A stretch of 64,000 bases of DNA from an uncultured Verrucomicrobia subdivision 3 bacterium (GCA_903872345.1 CAIQKM010000100.1:1-64000), one strand, 5' to 3'; positions 1 to 11,490 are shown, counted from the first letter of the stretch. Made by a program: numbers and translations. The notes: generated from the sequence alone by a model not told the origin.

Positions 1-149
1 ACTATTTTACAGATTTTAAGCCTCACGCTCTTCGAGAAAATGCCCATTTTACAGGCGCTTACTCAACAACCGCCCACTCCTCCGCCATCAGACATCACCG
101 ATCATCAATGTTTACTGGGGTTTTAAACCGGACAGTAGTGTTTTTTCAT

Positions 150-707
150 TCACTCATTTTCTTCGGCCCATCGCGGTGCAAGTTGATTTGGCAGGCCAAT
201 ATGGTCGAGCACCCGCGCCACGACCGTATCCACCAGTTCAACAATGGTTTTGGCCCCGGCATAGAAACTGGGGTTCGCCGGAATCAGCGTCGCCCCCGCA
301 AGCAATAGCAGTTCCATGTTTTTGACATGGATGAGGTTCAGCGGGGTCTCGCGCGGCACCAGGATTAATTTCCGCTTTTCCTTCAGCACCACATCGGCCG
401 CGCGTTGGAGCACGTCCTCGCTGTAACCGTGGGCGATGCGCCCCATGGTGCCCATGGTGCAGGGAATGATGATCATGGCGTCCGGCGGATTCGACCCGCT
501 GGCAAACGGCGCGTTCATGCTCTTGAGTCCGTGCGGTTTCACACCTTCCGGCAGACGCAGACCGCCGGGCAGTTCCGTGGCAACCACCTGCTGCGCGTAG
601 TTGCTCAGCACCACATGGATCTGGTGCTCGCGCGGATTCAGATTGTCCAGCAACCGCTGCGCATAAAGCGCGCCGCTGGCGCCGGTGATGGCCACAAGTA
701 TTTTCAC
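150..707 (-). CDS. ubiX: UbiX-family flavin prenyltransferase
   Basis: Makes prenylated FMN, the cofactor of UbiD-type decarboxylases, by joining dimethylallyl phosphate to FMN. About 185 aa, the usual length. Visible family motifs are TGASGALYAQRLL at the N-terminus (flavin/Rossmann loop), PCTMGTMGRIAHG in the middle, and RETPLNLIHVKNM followed by PANPSFY near the C-terminus. I chose the GTG at 707 because the protein then begins MKILVAITGASG as family members do; the frame stays open upstream to 806 but that part looks non-coding. It lies 103 bp downstream of mfd on the same strand. No ubiD partner is in the window. Since mqnE at 7.6 kb implies the futalosine route, its UbiD partner may serve menaquinone synthesis (inference). 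Confidence 0.93.
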   Translation of the reverse strand: MKILVAITGASGALYAQRLLDNLNPREHQIHVVLSNYAQQVVATELPGGLRLPEGVKPHGLKSMNAPFASGSNPPDAMIIIPCTMGTMGRIAHGYSEDVLQRAADVVLKEKRKLILVPRETPLNLIHVKNMELLLLAGATLIPANPSFYAGAKTIVELVDTVVARVLDHIGLPNQLAPRWAEENE

Positions 708-810
708 CGCCCCATGATGCCGCAAAGCCCGGCCGCAAACAAGCCGGGGGAGCGTGTTGTCGGAGGACTCTGGTGAAACCCGGCCGCAACAACGATCGCC
801 ATTCAACCAG

Positions 811-3800
811 TCACACCGCCAGCAGCAACCGCTTAATTTCCTTCAACCGCCCCTTGGCATCCTTTTTGGACAGGCGCGGAAATTTGCCGCCGAAGGTAAT
901 GTAATCGTTGTGGCGCGTAATTTTCAATTTATCGGACTCAACTTCAATGTTGGTCACGCCTTTTTCGCTGGCGAGAATTTTCAACTCGCCCACGGCCAGC
1001 AGCAATTCCACGGCGGCGGGCAGCGGGCCGAAGCGGTCGCGCAGTTCCTTTTGCAACGCCTCCAGCAGCGGCTTTTCCGTGGCCTGCGCCAGTTTGCGGT
1101 AAATCTCAATGCGATGGTGCGGTTCGGGGATGTAACTTTCCGGCAGGCTGGTGGTGTCCGCCAGAAAATCCAGCGCCACGCGCACCTCCACGCGGGGCTT
1201 CACTTTCTCACCCTTGAGCGAACTCACGCTCTGCTTGAGCAACTGGCAGTACAGTTCAAAGCCCACCGCCGTGATGTGGCCGCTCTGCTCGGCGCCCAAC
1301 AGATTGCCCGCGCCGCGAATTTCCAGATCGCGCATCGCAATTTTAAATCCGCTGCCGAGCGTGGAATATTGTTTCATCGCGCTGATGCGCTTGCGCACAT
1401 CCGTGAGCAACCGCGCATGGCGCGGCAGCAGCAAATACGCATACGCCTGATGCTTGTAACGCCCCACGCGGCCGCGCAACTGGTACAGCTCGCTCAGGCC
1501 AAAGCGGTCCGCGCGGTCAATCATGATGGTGTTCGCATTTGGAATATCCAAACCGCTCTCGATGATGGTGGTGGAGAGCAGAATGTCCGCCTCGCCATTC
1601 ACAAACTTCGTCATCACCTCTTCCAACTCATCCGGATCCATCTGGCCGTGGCCGACCACAATGCGTGCCGACGGTACGAGATTCTGCAAAGTCACCCGCA
1701 TGGTCTCAATGGTCGTTACGCGGTTGTGCAAAAAGAACACCTGCCCGCCGCGCTGCATTTCGCGCAGGATGGCGTCGCGGATCAGCCGCTCGTCGTACGC
1801 CGTCGCCACCGTCTCGACCGGCAGACGGTCGTGCGGCGGCGTCTGGATGGTGCTCATGTCCCGCGCCCCGGTCAGCGCCAGATACAGCGTGCGCGGAATC
1901 GGCGTGGCGCTCAGCGTCAGCACATCCACCATCGTGCGCATGCGCTTAAATTTCTCCTTGTGCAACACGCCGAACCGCTGCTCCTCATCAATCACCACCA
2001 GCCCGAGATCTTTGAATACAATGTCGTCCTGCACAATGCGGTGCGTGCCGATGATGATGTCCACCGCGCCCGCCGCCAGCTCCCGCACCACCCGGTTCTG
2101 CTCGCGCTTTGTGCGAAACCGCGACAGCAATTCCACCCGCACCGGATAATCCGCCATGCGTTCGCGAAAATTATTGTAGTGCTGCTGCGCCAGCACTGTC
2201 GTGGGCACCAGAATGGCCACCTGCTTGCCGTCCATCACACACTTGAACGCCGCGCGAATCGCCACCTCCGTCTTGCCAAACCCCACGTCGCCGCAAATCA
2301 GCCGGTCCATCGGCTTGGGCCGCTCCATGTCCCCCTTGGTTTCCGCAATGGCCGTCACCTGATCACGCGTTTCCTCGTAAATGAAGGCGCTTTCAAACTC
2401 GCGCTGCCACTGCGTATCCGGCTTGCACGCATGACCGGCCTGGGAATCGCGCACGGCCTGGATGCGCAACAACTCGGCGGCCACATCGCGCACCGATTGT
2501 TCCGCCTGCTCCCGCGCCTTATGCCAGCGCGCGCCGCCCAGCGTGTTCAAAGGCGGATTCGCCCGCCCCGCCCCGACATACTTGCTTACCAGATGCGCCT
2601 CGCTCACGGGCACGTACAGCTTGGGCGACTCCCCGGTGGGATCGGTGGACGCGTATTCAATCACCAGACATTCCGTCTCCGGCTTCGCCTCATCTGCCGT
2701 CCCTTTGGCCAGGCCCGTCCGCGTGGCCACATTCTTCAAACCCGCGTACCGCCCAATGCCGTGTTGCAAATGCACCACCAGATCACCTTCGTTGAGATCC
2801 GTGAAATCAATGTCCAGCGCCGACCGCGCCGCCTGCGCATGCGCCGACTTCATCCGGCGTGGCCGCTGAATCTTGTAGCGCCCGAAAATTTCCGCATCCG
2901 TCACCACCACCAGCTTCGCCGCTTCGCAGATAAATCCACGCGCCAGTGAACCGATTTGTATGACCGGCCGCAACTCTGCCAGCGATCGCCGCGTCTTTTT
3001 TTCCATCCCAACTTCCGCCGCCGCCCCGCCGTGAATGTCTTTCCACACCTCCTCGAACCGCTGCCGCTCGCCGTCGTTATTGCAAAACACATGCACGGCC
3101 ACGTCTTGACGCAACCAGCGGTGCAACTGCTGGAAAAACTCCCGGCGCTGCGCCTCCGCCACTTGCAATTCCGGCGGCCGCTCACTGAGCGGCCGGAAGG
3201 CGTCCAGCGTTTCAAATTGCGGATAAGCCACGGCTTCCACCGGAACGACTTCGGCAACCTCAATCGCTCCGGTCAGTTCCACCGAAGTAAAACCGCGCCG
3301 GTTCAGATCCGTCAAAAAATCCGGCCAGTTGATGAAAAACGGGTCGTCCCGGGGAATCTGCTGCGCATACGTTTCCGCCTGCACCGCCAGAGTTTCCGGT
3401 TCGGAGAAAAGAAAAATGGTTTCCGCCGGCAGATAATCCAGCAAGGTGGCAAAAGCGGCCGGCTTTGCTCCCGCCTCCCGCACATTCTTCTTCAGAATCC
3501 CCAGTTCACCCGCCGGCGGCAGCGTGATCACCGTGATTTCCTCGCGGGAGATCTGGGTCAGCGGATCAAAATAGCGCAGCGATTCCAGCTCATCCCCAAA
3601 AAATTCCAACCGCACCGGCCACGGACTGGTTGGCGGAAATATGTCCACTATGCCGCCGCGCAGGGCGATTTCGCCTTTTTGCGAAACTTGCGCCTCCGGC
3701 TCATAGCCTTGCTCCTCCAGAAATTCAATCAGATCGAGCGGCGAGATGTTGGCGCCGCGTTCGAGGATGCGCGTCCGCCGTTGGATTTCGTTCGTTGGAA

Positions 3801-4221
3801 ATGTCTTCTGCATCAACGCCGTCGGGTCGGTAACCACGATGCCCGCCCGTCCTTGGCCCGGCTCCGTCAGCCGCACCAGGGTCTGCAACCGTTCGCTGAT
3901 CACATCCGCATGCGGCAGCTTGTCCTCATGCGGCAACACTTCCCACGCGGGGTAAAACCAGGGGGATGCGCCCAGCCAGGTCTCCAGATCTTGCTGAAAA
4001 CTTTCCTGCCATTTCAGATTCTCCGCCACCAGCACCACCGTCCGCTGGGGGAACAGACTCCGCACCCACGCGGCAAAAAAGGGCCGGGCAGCCACCGCGA
4101 CGCCGGCCAGCGACAAAGCTCCGCCCGACGACAGATGCCCGGCCAGACTTTGCCCGGCCGGAGTCTGTTGTACCCGGGCCGAAATTTCCGCGGCCGGCGG
4201 TAAAACTTTTATTGCCGACAA
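811..4221 (-). CDS. mfd: Transcription-repair coupling factor Mfd
   Basis: DNA translocase that pushes stalled RNA polymerase off lesions and recruits UvrA. 1136 aa, close to the usual 1150. The order is a UvrB-like N-terminal module, an RNA-polymerase-interaction region (GDLVVHLQHGIGRYAG near residue 470), the RecG-like motor with Walker A GDVGFGKTEVA near 640 and DEEQRFG near 743, and a C-terminal TRCF domain (YIPEPHHRIEIYRKL). The apparent start is TTG at 4221 (residues MSAIKVLPP); no ATG precedes it in frame, so the exact start is uncertain. Divergent from waaA across 120 bp that must hold both promoters. A 731-residue open frame lies antisense to it and is a coding shadow. Confidence 0.97.
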   Translation of the reverse strand: MSAIKVLPPAAEISARVQQTPAGQSLAGHLSSGGALSLAGVAVAARPFFAAWVRSLFPQRTVVLVAENLKWQESFQQDLETWLGASPWFYPAWEVLPHEDKLPHADVISERLQTLVRLTEPGQGRAGIVVTDPTALMQKTFPTNEIQRRTRILERGANISPLDLIEFLEEQGYEPEAQVSQKGEIALRGGIVDIFPPTSPWPVRLEFFGDELESLRYFDPLTQISREEITVITLPPAGELGILKKNVREAGAKPAAFATLLDYLPAETIFLFSEPETLAVQAETYAQQIPRDDPFFINWPDFLTDLNRRGFTSVELTGAIEVAEVVPVEAVAYPQFETLDAFRPLSERPPELQVAEAQRREFFQQLHRWLRQDVAVHVFCNNDGERQRFEEVWKDIHGGAAAEVGMEKKTRRSLAELRPVIQIGSLARGFICEAAKLVVVTDAEIFGRYKIQRPRRMKSAHAQAARSALDIDFTDLNEGDLVVHLQHGIGRYAGLKNVATRTGLAKGTADEAKPETECLVIEYASTDPTGESPKLYVPVSEAHLVSKYVGAGRANPPLNTLGGARWHKAREQAEQSVRDVAAELLRIQAVRDSQAGHACKPDTQWQREFESAFIYEETRDQVTAIAETKGDMERPKPMDRLICGDVGFGKTEVAIRAAFKCVMDGKQVAILVPTTVLAQQHYNNFRERMADYPVRVELLSRFRTKREQNRVVRELAAGAVDIIIGTHRIVQDDIVFKDLGLVVIDEEQRFGVLHKEKFKRMRTMVDVLTLSATPIPRTLYLALTGARDMSTIQTPPHDRLPVETVATAYDERLIRDAILREMQRGGQVFFLHNRVTTIETMRVTLQNLVPSARIVVGHGQMDPDELEEVMTKFVNGEADILLSTTIIESGLDIPNANTIMIDRADRFGLSELYQLRGRVGRYKHQAYAYLLLPRHARLLTDVRKRISAMKQYSTLGSGFKIAMRDLEIRGAGNLLGAEQSGHITAVGFELYCQLLKQSVSSLKGEKVKPRVEVRVALDFLADTTSLPESYIPEPHHRIEIYRKLAQATEKPLLEALQKELRDRFGPLPAAVELLLAVGELKILASEKGVTNIEVESDKLKITRHNDYITFGGKFPRLSKKDAKGRLKEIKRLLLAV

Positions 4222-4341
4222 GCAATTAGATTCTTACGTTTGATGCCGTGCCGTCAAGACTGACCTCATGACAATTAGGGGCGCGAATTTAAAACATTTT
4301 TTTTGCACTTCGCACCTAAATGGGCGAGATTATAACGGTTC

Positions 4342-5694
4342 ATGCAGTTTGTTTATAACGTTGTTTTCATAATCGCCTTTGTGCTGGCTTCGCCATATTA
4401 CTTTTGGCGAATGTGGCGACGCGGAAATTGGGTGGAGGGTCTTGGTGAACGTTTTGCCAATTACAGTCCCGACCTCAAGCAGGCGTTGACCAACCGGCAC
4501 GTCGTCTGGATCCACGCCGTCAGCGTTGGCGAGGTCAATTTGTGTACCCAGCTTATTCAGGCCTTGGAACCGCGCGTTCCCAACGTGAAATTTGTGGTTT
4601 CCACCACCACCACCACCGGCATGACGGAACTGCGGCAGCGGCTGCCCACCCGGATCGCCAAAATCTACTATCCCATTGACCGCCGGACCTATGTGAACCA
4701 TGCCTTGGCCACCATCAACCCCGAAGCGTTCGTGCTGGTGGAGGCGGAAATCTGGCCCAACTTCCTGTGGCGGGCGCAGCGCTTGAAAGTTCCCGTCTTC
4801 CTGGCCAACGCCCGGCTTTCGGACCGCTCTTTTCGCGGGTATCAGCGGTTTGCGTTTTTGTTCCGTCCGCTGTTTGCCTCCATGACCGGCGTGGGTGTTC
4901 AAAATGAGCAGGATGCCGACCGGTTGCTGGCCGTGGGCTGCCAGCGCGAAGCGGTACGCGTGGTGGGCAACATGAAATTTGACACCGCCGTGTTCGCCGA
5001 GCGCCGCCGGCTGGATGCCGTGACCCTGCTCCGGCAGATCGGCGTGGCACCGGATGCCCTTGTCCTGGTGGCCGGCAGCACCCACGACGGGGAGGAAATC
5101 CTGCTGGCCGATATTTTCAAACGGCTGAAAGCCCGTTTCCCCAAACTGTTTCTGGTGCTTGTTCCGCGCCATTTTGAACGTTGCAACGAAGTCAGCCGGC
5201 AACTGGCCGCCCGGGGCTTGAAGTTCGCCATGCGCACCAATCTCAATTACCTCGTCAAATTCCAGCCGGGCGAACTGGATTGCCTGCTGGTGAACACGAC
5301 CGGCGAACTGCGCTTTTTCTATGAACCGGCCACCATTGTGTTCATTGGCAAAAGTCTGACCGCCCATGGCGGCCAAAACCCGATTGAACCGGCCATCCTG
5401 GGCAAAACCGTTGTGTTTGGCCCCAATATGGAAAATTTTGCGGATATCGCCCGCAATTTTGTGACCGCCGGCGGCGCCGTGCAGGTGCCGGATGTGGCCG
5501 GACTTGAAACCGCCCTGGCGGAATTGCTCGCCAATCCGGAACGGCGGGCCGAGATCGGCCGCCACGCCGGCGAGGTGGTGCTGCAAAACCATGGCGCCGT
5601 GGAGCGTACGGTGGAGATGATTTTGGACCAGTTAAAGCCCCGGGGAATATACGTCGCGCCACAAAAAGTGGCCGCCGTGCGTTTACCAGCTTGA
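4342..5694 (+). CDS. waaA: 3-deoxy-D-manno-octulosonic acid transferase (Kdo transferase)
   Basis: Transfers Kdo from CMP-Kdo onto lipid IVA at the inner face of the cytoplasmic membrane, so the cell should make a Kdo-containing LPS core. 450 aa GT-B enzyme of family GT30. An N-terminal membrane anchor (about residues 4-20) is followed by HAVSVGEV near residue 58 with the catalytic Glu, AEIWPNFLW in the first lobe, GSTHDGEE near 245 and GGQNPIEP near 344 in the nucleotide-binding lobe. ATG at 4342 is the first start and gives the expected N-terminus. The C-terminal tail after residue 425 is poorly conserved. Followed by rpoD after a short gap. Confidence 0.95.
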   Translation: MQFVYNVVFIIAFVLASPYYFWRMWRRGNWVEGLGERFANYSPDLKQALTNRHVVWIHAVSVGEVNLCTQLIQALEPRVPNVKFVVSTTTTTGMTELRQRLPTRIAKIYYPIDRRTYVNHALATINPEAFVLVEAEIWPNFLWRAQRLKVPVFLANARLSDRSFRGYQRFAFLFRPLFASMTGVGVQNEQDADRLLAVGCQREAVRVVGNMKFDTAVFAERRRLDAVTLLRQIGVAPDALVLVAGSTHDGEEILLADIFKRLKARFPKLFLVLVPRHFERCNEVSRQLAARGLKFAMRTNLNYLVKFQPGELDCLLVNTTGELRFFYEPATIVFIGKSLTAHGGQNPIEPAILGKTVVFGPNMENFADIARNFVTAGGAVQVPDVAGLETALAELLANPERRAEIGRHAGEVVLQNHGAVERTVEMILDQLKPRGIYVAPQKVAAVRLPA

Positions 5695-5760
5695 CGAAAC
5701 GCGGCGGGCTTCTCATATTCCCGCGTCAGTATTTGAGTGCAGTCGGACAGTGCAGTGTCT

Positions 5761-7509
<1,749 letters not shown>

Positions 7510-7520
7510 ATTAATTGCAG

Positions 7521-7598
7521 GTAGCAGCCGACGTAAGGAGGCTCAAAAATGACAGGATTCCATGCATATGCCTGGATTCTTCTTACGCCAACTGCCGC
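7521..7598. repeat. Palindromic repeat, GTAGCAGCC family, copy 1 (right arm degenerate)
   Basis: Left arm 7521-7547 begins GTAGCAGCCGACGTAAGGAG, matching arms at 36124 and 57831. The right arm (about 7575-7598) is a decayed version: CTTCTTACGCCAACTGCC instead of CCTCCTTACGTCGGCTGCC. It sits between the convergent rpoD and mqnE genes. Confidence 0.7.
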
Positions 7599-7615
7599 CG
7601 CCCACCGACCAGTCC

Positions 7616-8794
7616 TTACGCCGTCGCCAGATTGTCTTCCAACACCTTGGAATGGCCGGTGTTTTCCTGCTCCCCGACCACCGGCGCATTTTCCAAAATC
7701 CGGATCGGTTCGTAGAAGGAATTCCGCTGCACCGGTGTGCGGCCAACTTCGCGGATGGCTTTCACCATGTCCGCTTCCGTCTGCAACTGCGGCGAAGTCG
7801 CGCCGGCCATGTGGAAGATGTGCTCCTCAATGATCGTGCCGTGAATGTCGTCCGCGCCGTAGCTCAACGCCACCTGCGCCAGCTTCATGCCAAGCCCCAC
7901 CCAGTACGCCGTGATGTGGTCGAAATTATCCAGATAGATGCGGCTCACCGCAATCGTGCGCAGTGAATCGTAGCCCGTGGGCGGATGCGTCACCGGAATG
8001 TTGTTGTCCTCCGGCTGGTACGCCAGCGGCACGAGCGCCACGAACCCGTGCGTCTCATCCTGCAAGGCCCGCAACTGGCGCAGATGGTCCACGCGATCCG
8101 CGAGGGTTTCCACATGACCGTAAAGCATCGTGCAGGTGCTGCGCTGCCCCAGCTTGTGCCAGGTGCGATGCACGTCCAAATATTCCTCCCCTGATTCCTT
8201 GCCCTTGGCAATTTGTGAGCGGACTTCCTTGCGAAAAATCTCCGCGCCGCCGCCCGTGAGCGAGGCCAGACCCGCGTCCTTCAATTCAATCAGCGTTTGC
8301 TCCACGGTTTTTTTGGCCAGCCAGGCCAGATGCAAAATTTCAATGGCCGTAAAACACTTCAATTGCAGCCGGGAATCCAGTTGCTTCAGCGCGCGCAGCA
8401 TGTCCGTGTAATAGCTGAACGGCAGCGACGGATGCAACCCGCCCACAATGTGCAGCTCCGTAATGCCCAGCTTCAGCGCCTCGCGCGCCTTCTCCACAAT
8501 CTGCTCCACCGACAGCTCAAAGCCGTCCGCATCGCGCTTCTTGCGCGCAAATGAACAGAACTGGCACGAGAGGATGCAGTAATTGGAATAGTTGATGTAG
8601 CGGTTGACGATGTAGCTCGCGCGGTTGCCGGACTTCCGCTGGCGGGCCAGGTCCGCGATGGCGCCGACCGCGTTCAAGTCTTTGGATTCAAACAACCGCA
8701 GAGCATCGGCTTCCGTAATGCGCACACCCGCGGCCACCTTGTCATGGATGTCGCGCAACTCGCTGCGTTGAATGAAAAAATTCATCCCGCACAT
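7616..8794 (-). CDS. mqnE: Aminofutalosine synthase MqnE (radical SAM)
   Basis: Radical SAM enzyme that joins SAM and 3-(1-carboxyvinyloxy)benzoate to give aminofutalosine in the futalosine route to menaquinone. About 392 aa. The cluster-binding motif CILSCQFC (Cys 73, 77, 80) is followed by HIVGGLHPSLPFSYY and GGGAEIF, which fit MqnE better than the paralogue MqnC. Two starts are close together, ATG 8794 (MCGMNFF) and ATG 8785 (MNFF); I use 8794 and cannot decide between them. No other mqn genes are nearby, so the pathway is dispersed. Convergent with rpoD, with a palindromic repeat between. Confidence 0.88.
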   Translation of the reverse strand: MCGMNFFIQRSELRDIHDKVAAGVRITEADALRLFESKDLNAVGAIADLARQRKSGNRASYIVNRYINYSNYCILSCQFCSFARKKRDADGFELSVEQIVEKAREALKLGITELHIVGGLHPSLPFSYYTDMLRALKQLDSRLQLKCFTAIEILHLAWLAKKTVEQTLIELKDAGLASLTGGGAEIFRKEVRSQIAKGKESGEEYLDVHRTWHKLGQRSTCTMLYGHVETLADRVDHLRQLRALQDETHGFVALVPLAYQPEDNNIPVTHPPTGYDSLRTIAVSRIYLDNFDHITAYWVGLGMKLAQVALSYGADDIHGTIIEEHIFHMAGATSPQLQTEADMVKAIREVGRTPVQRNSFYEPIRILENAPVVGEQENTGHSKVLEDNLATA

Positions 8795-8853
8795 TAAAGC
8801 ATCTTTCCCGCCCCATGGCAAATCCGAGCGAACGGCAACGGGCATCCTCGTGC

Positions 8854-8880
8854 GGGCTGAAGGCCCGCCAAGTTATGGCG
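8854..8880. repeat. Solo terminal hairpin of the GGGCTGMAAGCCC element
   Basis: GGGCTGAAGGCCCGCC followed by AAGTTATGGC closely matches the right end of the larger element at 36948-37167 (GGGCTGAAAGCCCGCC then AGGTTATAGC). Only one end is seen here. It abuts the truncated transposase remnant. Confidence 0.5.
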
Positions 8881-8888
8881 CGGCGGGA

Positions 8889-9075
8889 CGAACTTTGCGC
8901 CAAAGAGGTTGTTCCAGCGCCCGCGCAGATGCGCGAAAAGCGCGTCCTTGTGAGCCAGCAAGCCATCCAGGCATCCGCGCCCAGGAGATCGGCCGACGCC
9001 GTGGTGGCGAACCAATGCCGGTGCCACCGCCATTCGCTGCCGGGCGAGAGCAGGCGATTGTCGGGGCAGTGGCTC
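8889..9075 (-). pseudogene. Decayed transposase fragment (IS1634/IS4-superfamily-like)
   Basis: Reading the minus strand, one frame gives NRLLSPGSEWRWHRHWFATT then ADLLGAD, and a second frame gives CLDGLLAHKDALFAHLRG then RWNNLFGAKF. In transposases I recall as IS1634-type these two blocks are joined in one frame, separated by a short stretch and followed by a DVLLYDLTSTYFE block that is absent here. The fragment therefore looks like an internal piece with a deletion plus frameshift, cut off where the GGGCTGAAGGCCC hairpin begins. Family assignment is from memory of the motif pattern, so moderate confidence. No start, no stop and no inverted termini are preserved. Confidence 0.55.
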
Positions 9076-9100
9076 GCGGGGGAAAAACTCCGGAGGGCCG

Positions 9101-9212
9101 GAGCACACCAAGACGCTTCGCGTTGCCGCGGATCGCTGGGTAGTGCGCCAGCGTTTTGGAGTGCGGATGGCAGAGTGAAGCGGCGTGGCGCACCGCTTCC
9201 CGCCGCAGTCCA
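9101..9212. repeat. Composite inverted-repeat element in the mqnE/TonB-receptor gap
   Basis: Contains paired blocks: GCACACCAAGACGCTTCGCG (from 9103) against the inverted CGCCAGCGTTTTGGAGTGC (ending 9164), and TGGAGTGCGG (9157) against CCGCCGCAGTCCA (ending 9212). No coding signal. The whole 8795-9318 gap holds this element, the transposase remnant and the solo hairpin; the last 100 bp before the receptor must contain its promoter, which I cannot pinpoint. Confidence 0.45.
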
Positions 9213-9318
9213 TGACACGTCAGGTTTGCCGATGACGCACAATCCGCACGGAACGGCTTGGATTTGGTAACACGAATTTCTCCTTGCGTAGCACTCGATT
9301 TTCCCCAATGCTGTCCCG

Positions 9319-11487
9319 ATGGGCGCCGCAAAAAAAATCGGAAAGTTTGCCTGCATCGGCACGGTTTTGACTCCCGCCGTCGTTGGCCTGGCACAGGTGG
9401 CGGACACGAATCAACCGGCGGCCGGCTCCAATGTCATCCGGTTGCCGGAAGTTGTGGTCGAAGGGCGGCAGGACAGTATGCTGGGCGTGGCGGATTCGGC
9501 CACCCAGGGCGCCACCGGGGCGGCGCAACTGGCGGACCGGCCGATTTTGCGCAGCGGGGAGATTCTGGAAACGGTGCCGGGAGTGATTATCACGCAGCAC
9601 GCGGGCGGCGGGAAGGCCAACCAATATTTTCTGCGCGGGTTCAATCTGGATCATGGCACGGATTTTGCGGTGTTTCTCGATGACATGCCGCTGAACCTGC
9701 CGTCGCATGCGCACGGCGAGGGTTACTCGGACATGAATACCGTCATTCCCGAATTGGTGGAACGGGTTAACTATGAAAAAGGCCCGTACTATGCGGACGT
9801 GGGGAATTTTGGTTCGGCGGGTGCGGCGCACCTGGATTTTTTCCGGCAGTTACCCCGGGATTTTGTCACGCTGGAAGCCGGCATGTATGGCTACGAACGC
9901 GGGGTGTTGGGAATTTCTCAAAAGGCCGGCCAGGGCAGCCTCCTTTACGCCGGAGAGGCCGCCCACGATGACGGTCCGTGGACGCATCCGGATGATTATT
10001 GGAAATTCAACGGCCTGCTGACCTACGGCCTGGGCGATGCGGTCAATGGTTTCAGCGTCTCCGTCCGGGGCTATCACGGGAAATGGAATTCGAGCGACCA
10101 GATCGCCGCCGGCTTTGGCGCGACGAATTTCTTTGGCGCGATCAATCCGACCGACGGTGGCAATTCGCAGCGTTACAGTCTGCAATCGGAATGGCACCGG
10201 CAGGATTTGAATTCGGAAACCAAAATCACAGCCTACGTCTTTTATTACGACCTCGATTTGTTTTCCGACTTCACTTATTTCCTGACCGACCCGGTGGCCG
10301 GCGATCAATTCGAGCAGCAGGACCGGCGCGAAGCGGCCGGTCTCGACGCGCACCACACGCGGTTCAATCAATGGTTCCAACATGATGTGGAAAACACGTT
10401 CGGGGTGCAGGTGCGCAACGACTGGATTCAGAACGGACTTTATCAAACGGAAGACCGTGTGCGCGTGGCCAAGCTGGACACCGACACCGGCGGCCTCCCC
10501 GCCGTGCTGCCCGCCGACACGGATGTGAACCATTTGACGGACACGCAGGTTGGCTTTTACGTGGAAAATAAAATCCAATGGGCGGAAAAGATTCGGTCGG
10601 TCGCGGCGCTGCGCGGCGATTTGGATTATTTTGATGTTACGAGTCTGACCAACCCCACCAATTCCGGGACCGCCGCCACCTTGCTCCCGAGCCCGAAGTT
10701 GAGTCTCATTTTCGGGCCGTGGGATAAAACGGAATTCTATGTGCAGGGCGGGTGCAGTTTTCACAGTAACGACGGGCGCGGGGCGACGCAGACGCAGGAG
10801 CCGATTTCGGCGGACAATCCCACCGGCGGCGCGACCGCGAAAATTCCGGCCCTGATTCAGACCCGGGGCGCGGAAATCGGCGTGCGCACGCTTCTCGTTC
10901 CGAAACTCCAGAGCACCGTTTCCCTCTGGTATTTGCACAGCGATTCCGAGCTGGAACAGGATGGCGACACGGGCGGCACGGTGGCTTCCCAACAGCCGAG
11001 CAACCGGTACGGCGTGGAATGGGGCAACTATTATGCGCTGACCAAGCAGGTGGCGCTCGACCTCGACGCGGCGGATTCCATTGCGCGCTTCACTTCGGTG
11101 GACGCCGGGGACGCCGCCCCGGGCAGTTCCGGTGGCGACCACGTGCCGGAAACGGTTGGTTGGGTGGTTTCCTCGGGCATCACGCTGCATGACTTCCACG
11201 GATTTTCTTCCAGCCTGCGGCTGCGTTACTTTGGTCCCCGCGACCTAACCTCGGACGGGCAATATAAATCCCGCCAGACGCTCTTGCTGAATGGGGAAGT
11301 GGGTTGCCAGATTAACAGGACCTGGCGTATTTCCATTGAAGCCCTCAACCTGTTGAACCGCCACGACCATGACATTGACTATGCCTACACTTCACGGGTG
11401 ACCCCCAATGGTTCGGCGGCCTTTCAAGACGTGTATCATCCGGTTGAACCTTTTCAGGTTCGCGTTGGGCTGACGGCCAAATTCTGA
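9319..11487 (+). CDS. TonB-dependent outer-membrane receptor
   Basis: 722 aa outer-membrane gated porin for an unknown ligand (siderophore, vitamin, sugar or metal). Signal-peptide-like N-terminus (residues 1-25, ending near VGLAQ), plug domain about 60-180 with VPGVIITQHAGG, YFLRGFNLDHGTDFAVFLDD and VNYEKGPYYADVGNF, then a beta-barrel of alternating aromatic strands ending in the terminal Phe of VGLTAKF, the usual barrel-assembly signal. No clear TonB box and no carboxypeptidase-like N-terminal domain, so not of SusC type. Monocistronic; no neighbouring ligand genes reveal a substrate. The barrel is on the short side for the family. Confidence 0.93.
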   Translation: MGAAKKIGKFACIGTVLTPAVVGLAQVADTNQPAAGSNVIRLPEVVVEGRQDSMLGVADSATQGATGAAQLADRPILRSGEILETVPGVIITQHAGGGKANQYFLRGFNLDHGTDFAVFLDDMPLNLPSHAHGEGYSDMNTVIPELVERVNYEKGPYYADVGNFGSAGAAHLDFFRQLPRDFVTLEAGMYGYERGVLGISQKAGQGSLLYAGEAAHDDGPWTHPDDYWKFNGLLTYGLGDAVNGFSVSVRGYHGKWNSSDQIAAGFGATNFFGAINPTDGGNSQRYSLQSEWHRQDLNSETKITAYVFYYDLDLFSDFTYFLTDPVAGDQFEQQDRREAAGLDAHHTRFNQWFQHDVENTFGVQVRNDWIQNGLYQTEDRVRVAKLDTDTGGLPAVLPADTDVNHLTDTQVGFYVENKIQWAEKIRSVAALRGDLDYFDVTSLTNPTNSGTAATLLPSPKLSLIFGPWDKTEFYVQGGCSFHSNDGRGATQTQEPISADNPTGGATAKIPALIQTRGAEIGVRTLLVPKLQSTVSLWYLHSDSELEQDGDTGGTVASQQPSNRYGVEWGNYYALTKQVALDLDAADSIARFTSVDAGDAAPGSSGGDHVPETVGWVVSSGITLHDFHGFSSSLRLRYFGPRDLTSDGQYKSRQTLLLNGEVGCQINRTWRISIEALNLLNRHDHDIDYAYTSRVTPNGSAAFQDVYHPVEPFQVRVGLTAKF

Positions 11488-11490
11488 TGC

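Noticed and set aside
1..149. First 149 bases as part of a gene
   Set aside because: No open frame with protein-like text on either strand; nothing supportable seen.
754..2949. A 731-residue plus-strand frame antisense to mfd
   Set aside because: Arg/His/Gln-rich low-complexity text with no family motif; it is a by-product of the high-GC mfd codons.
8742..9407. A 221-residue minus-strand frame over the mqnE/receptor gap
   Set aside because: It mixes a transposase remnant in one frame with repeat text; the other transposase block is in a different frame, so it is not an intact gene.
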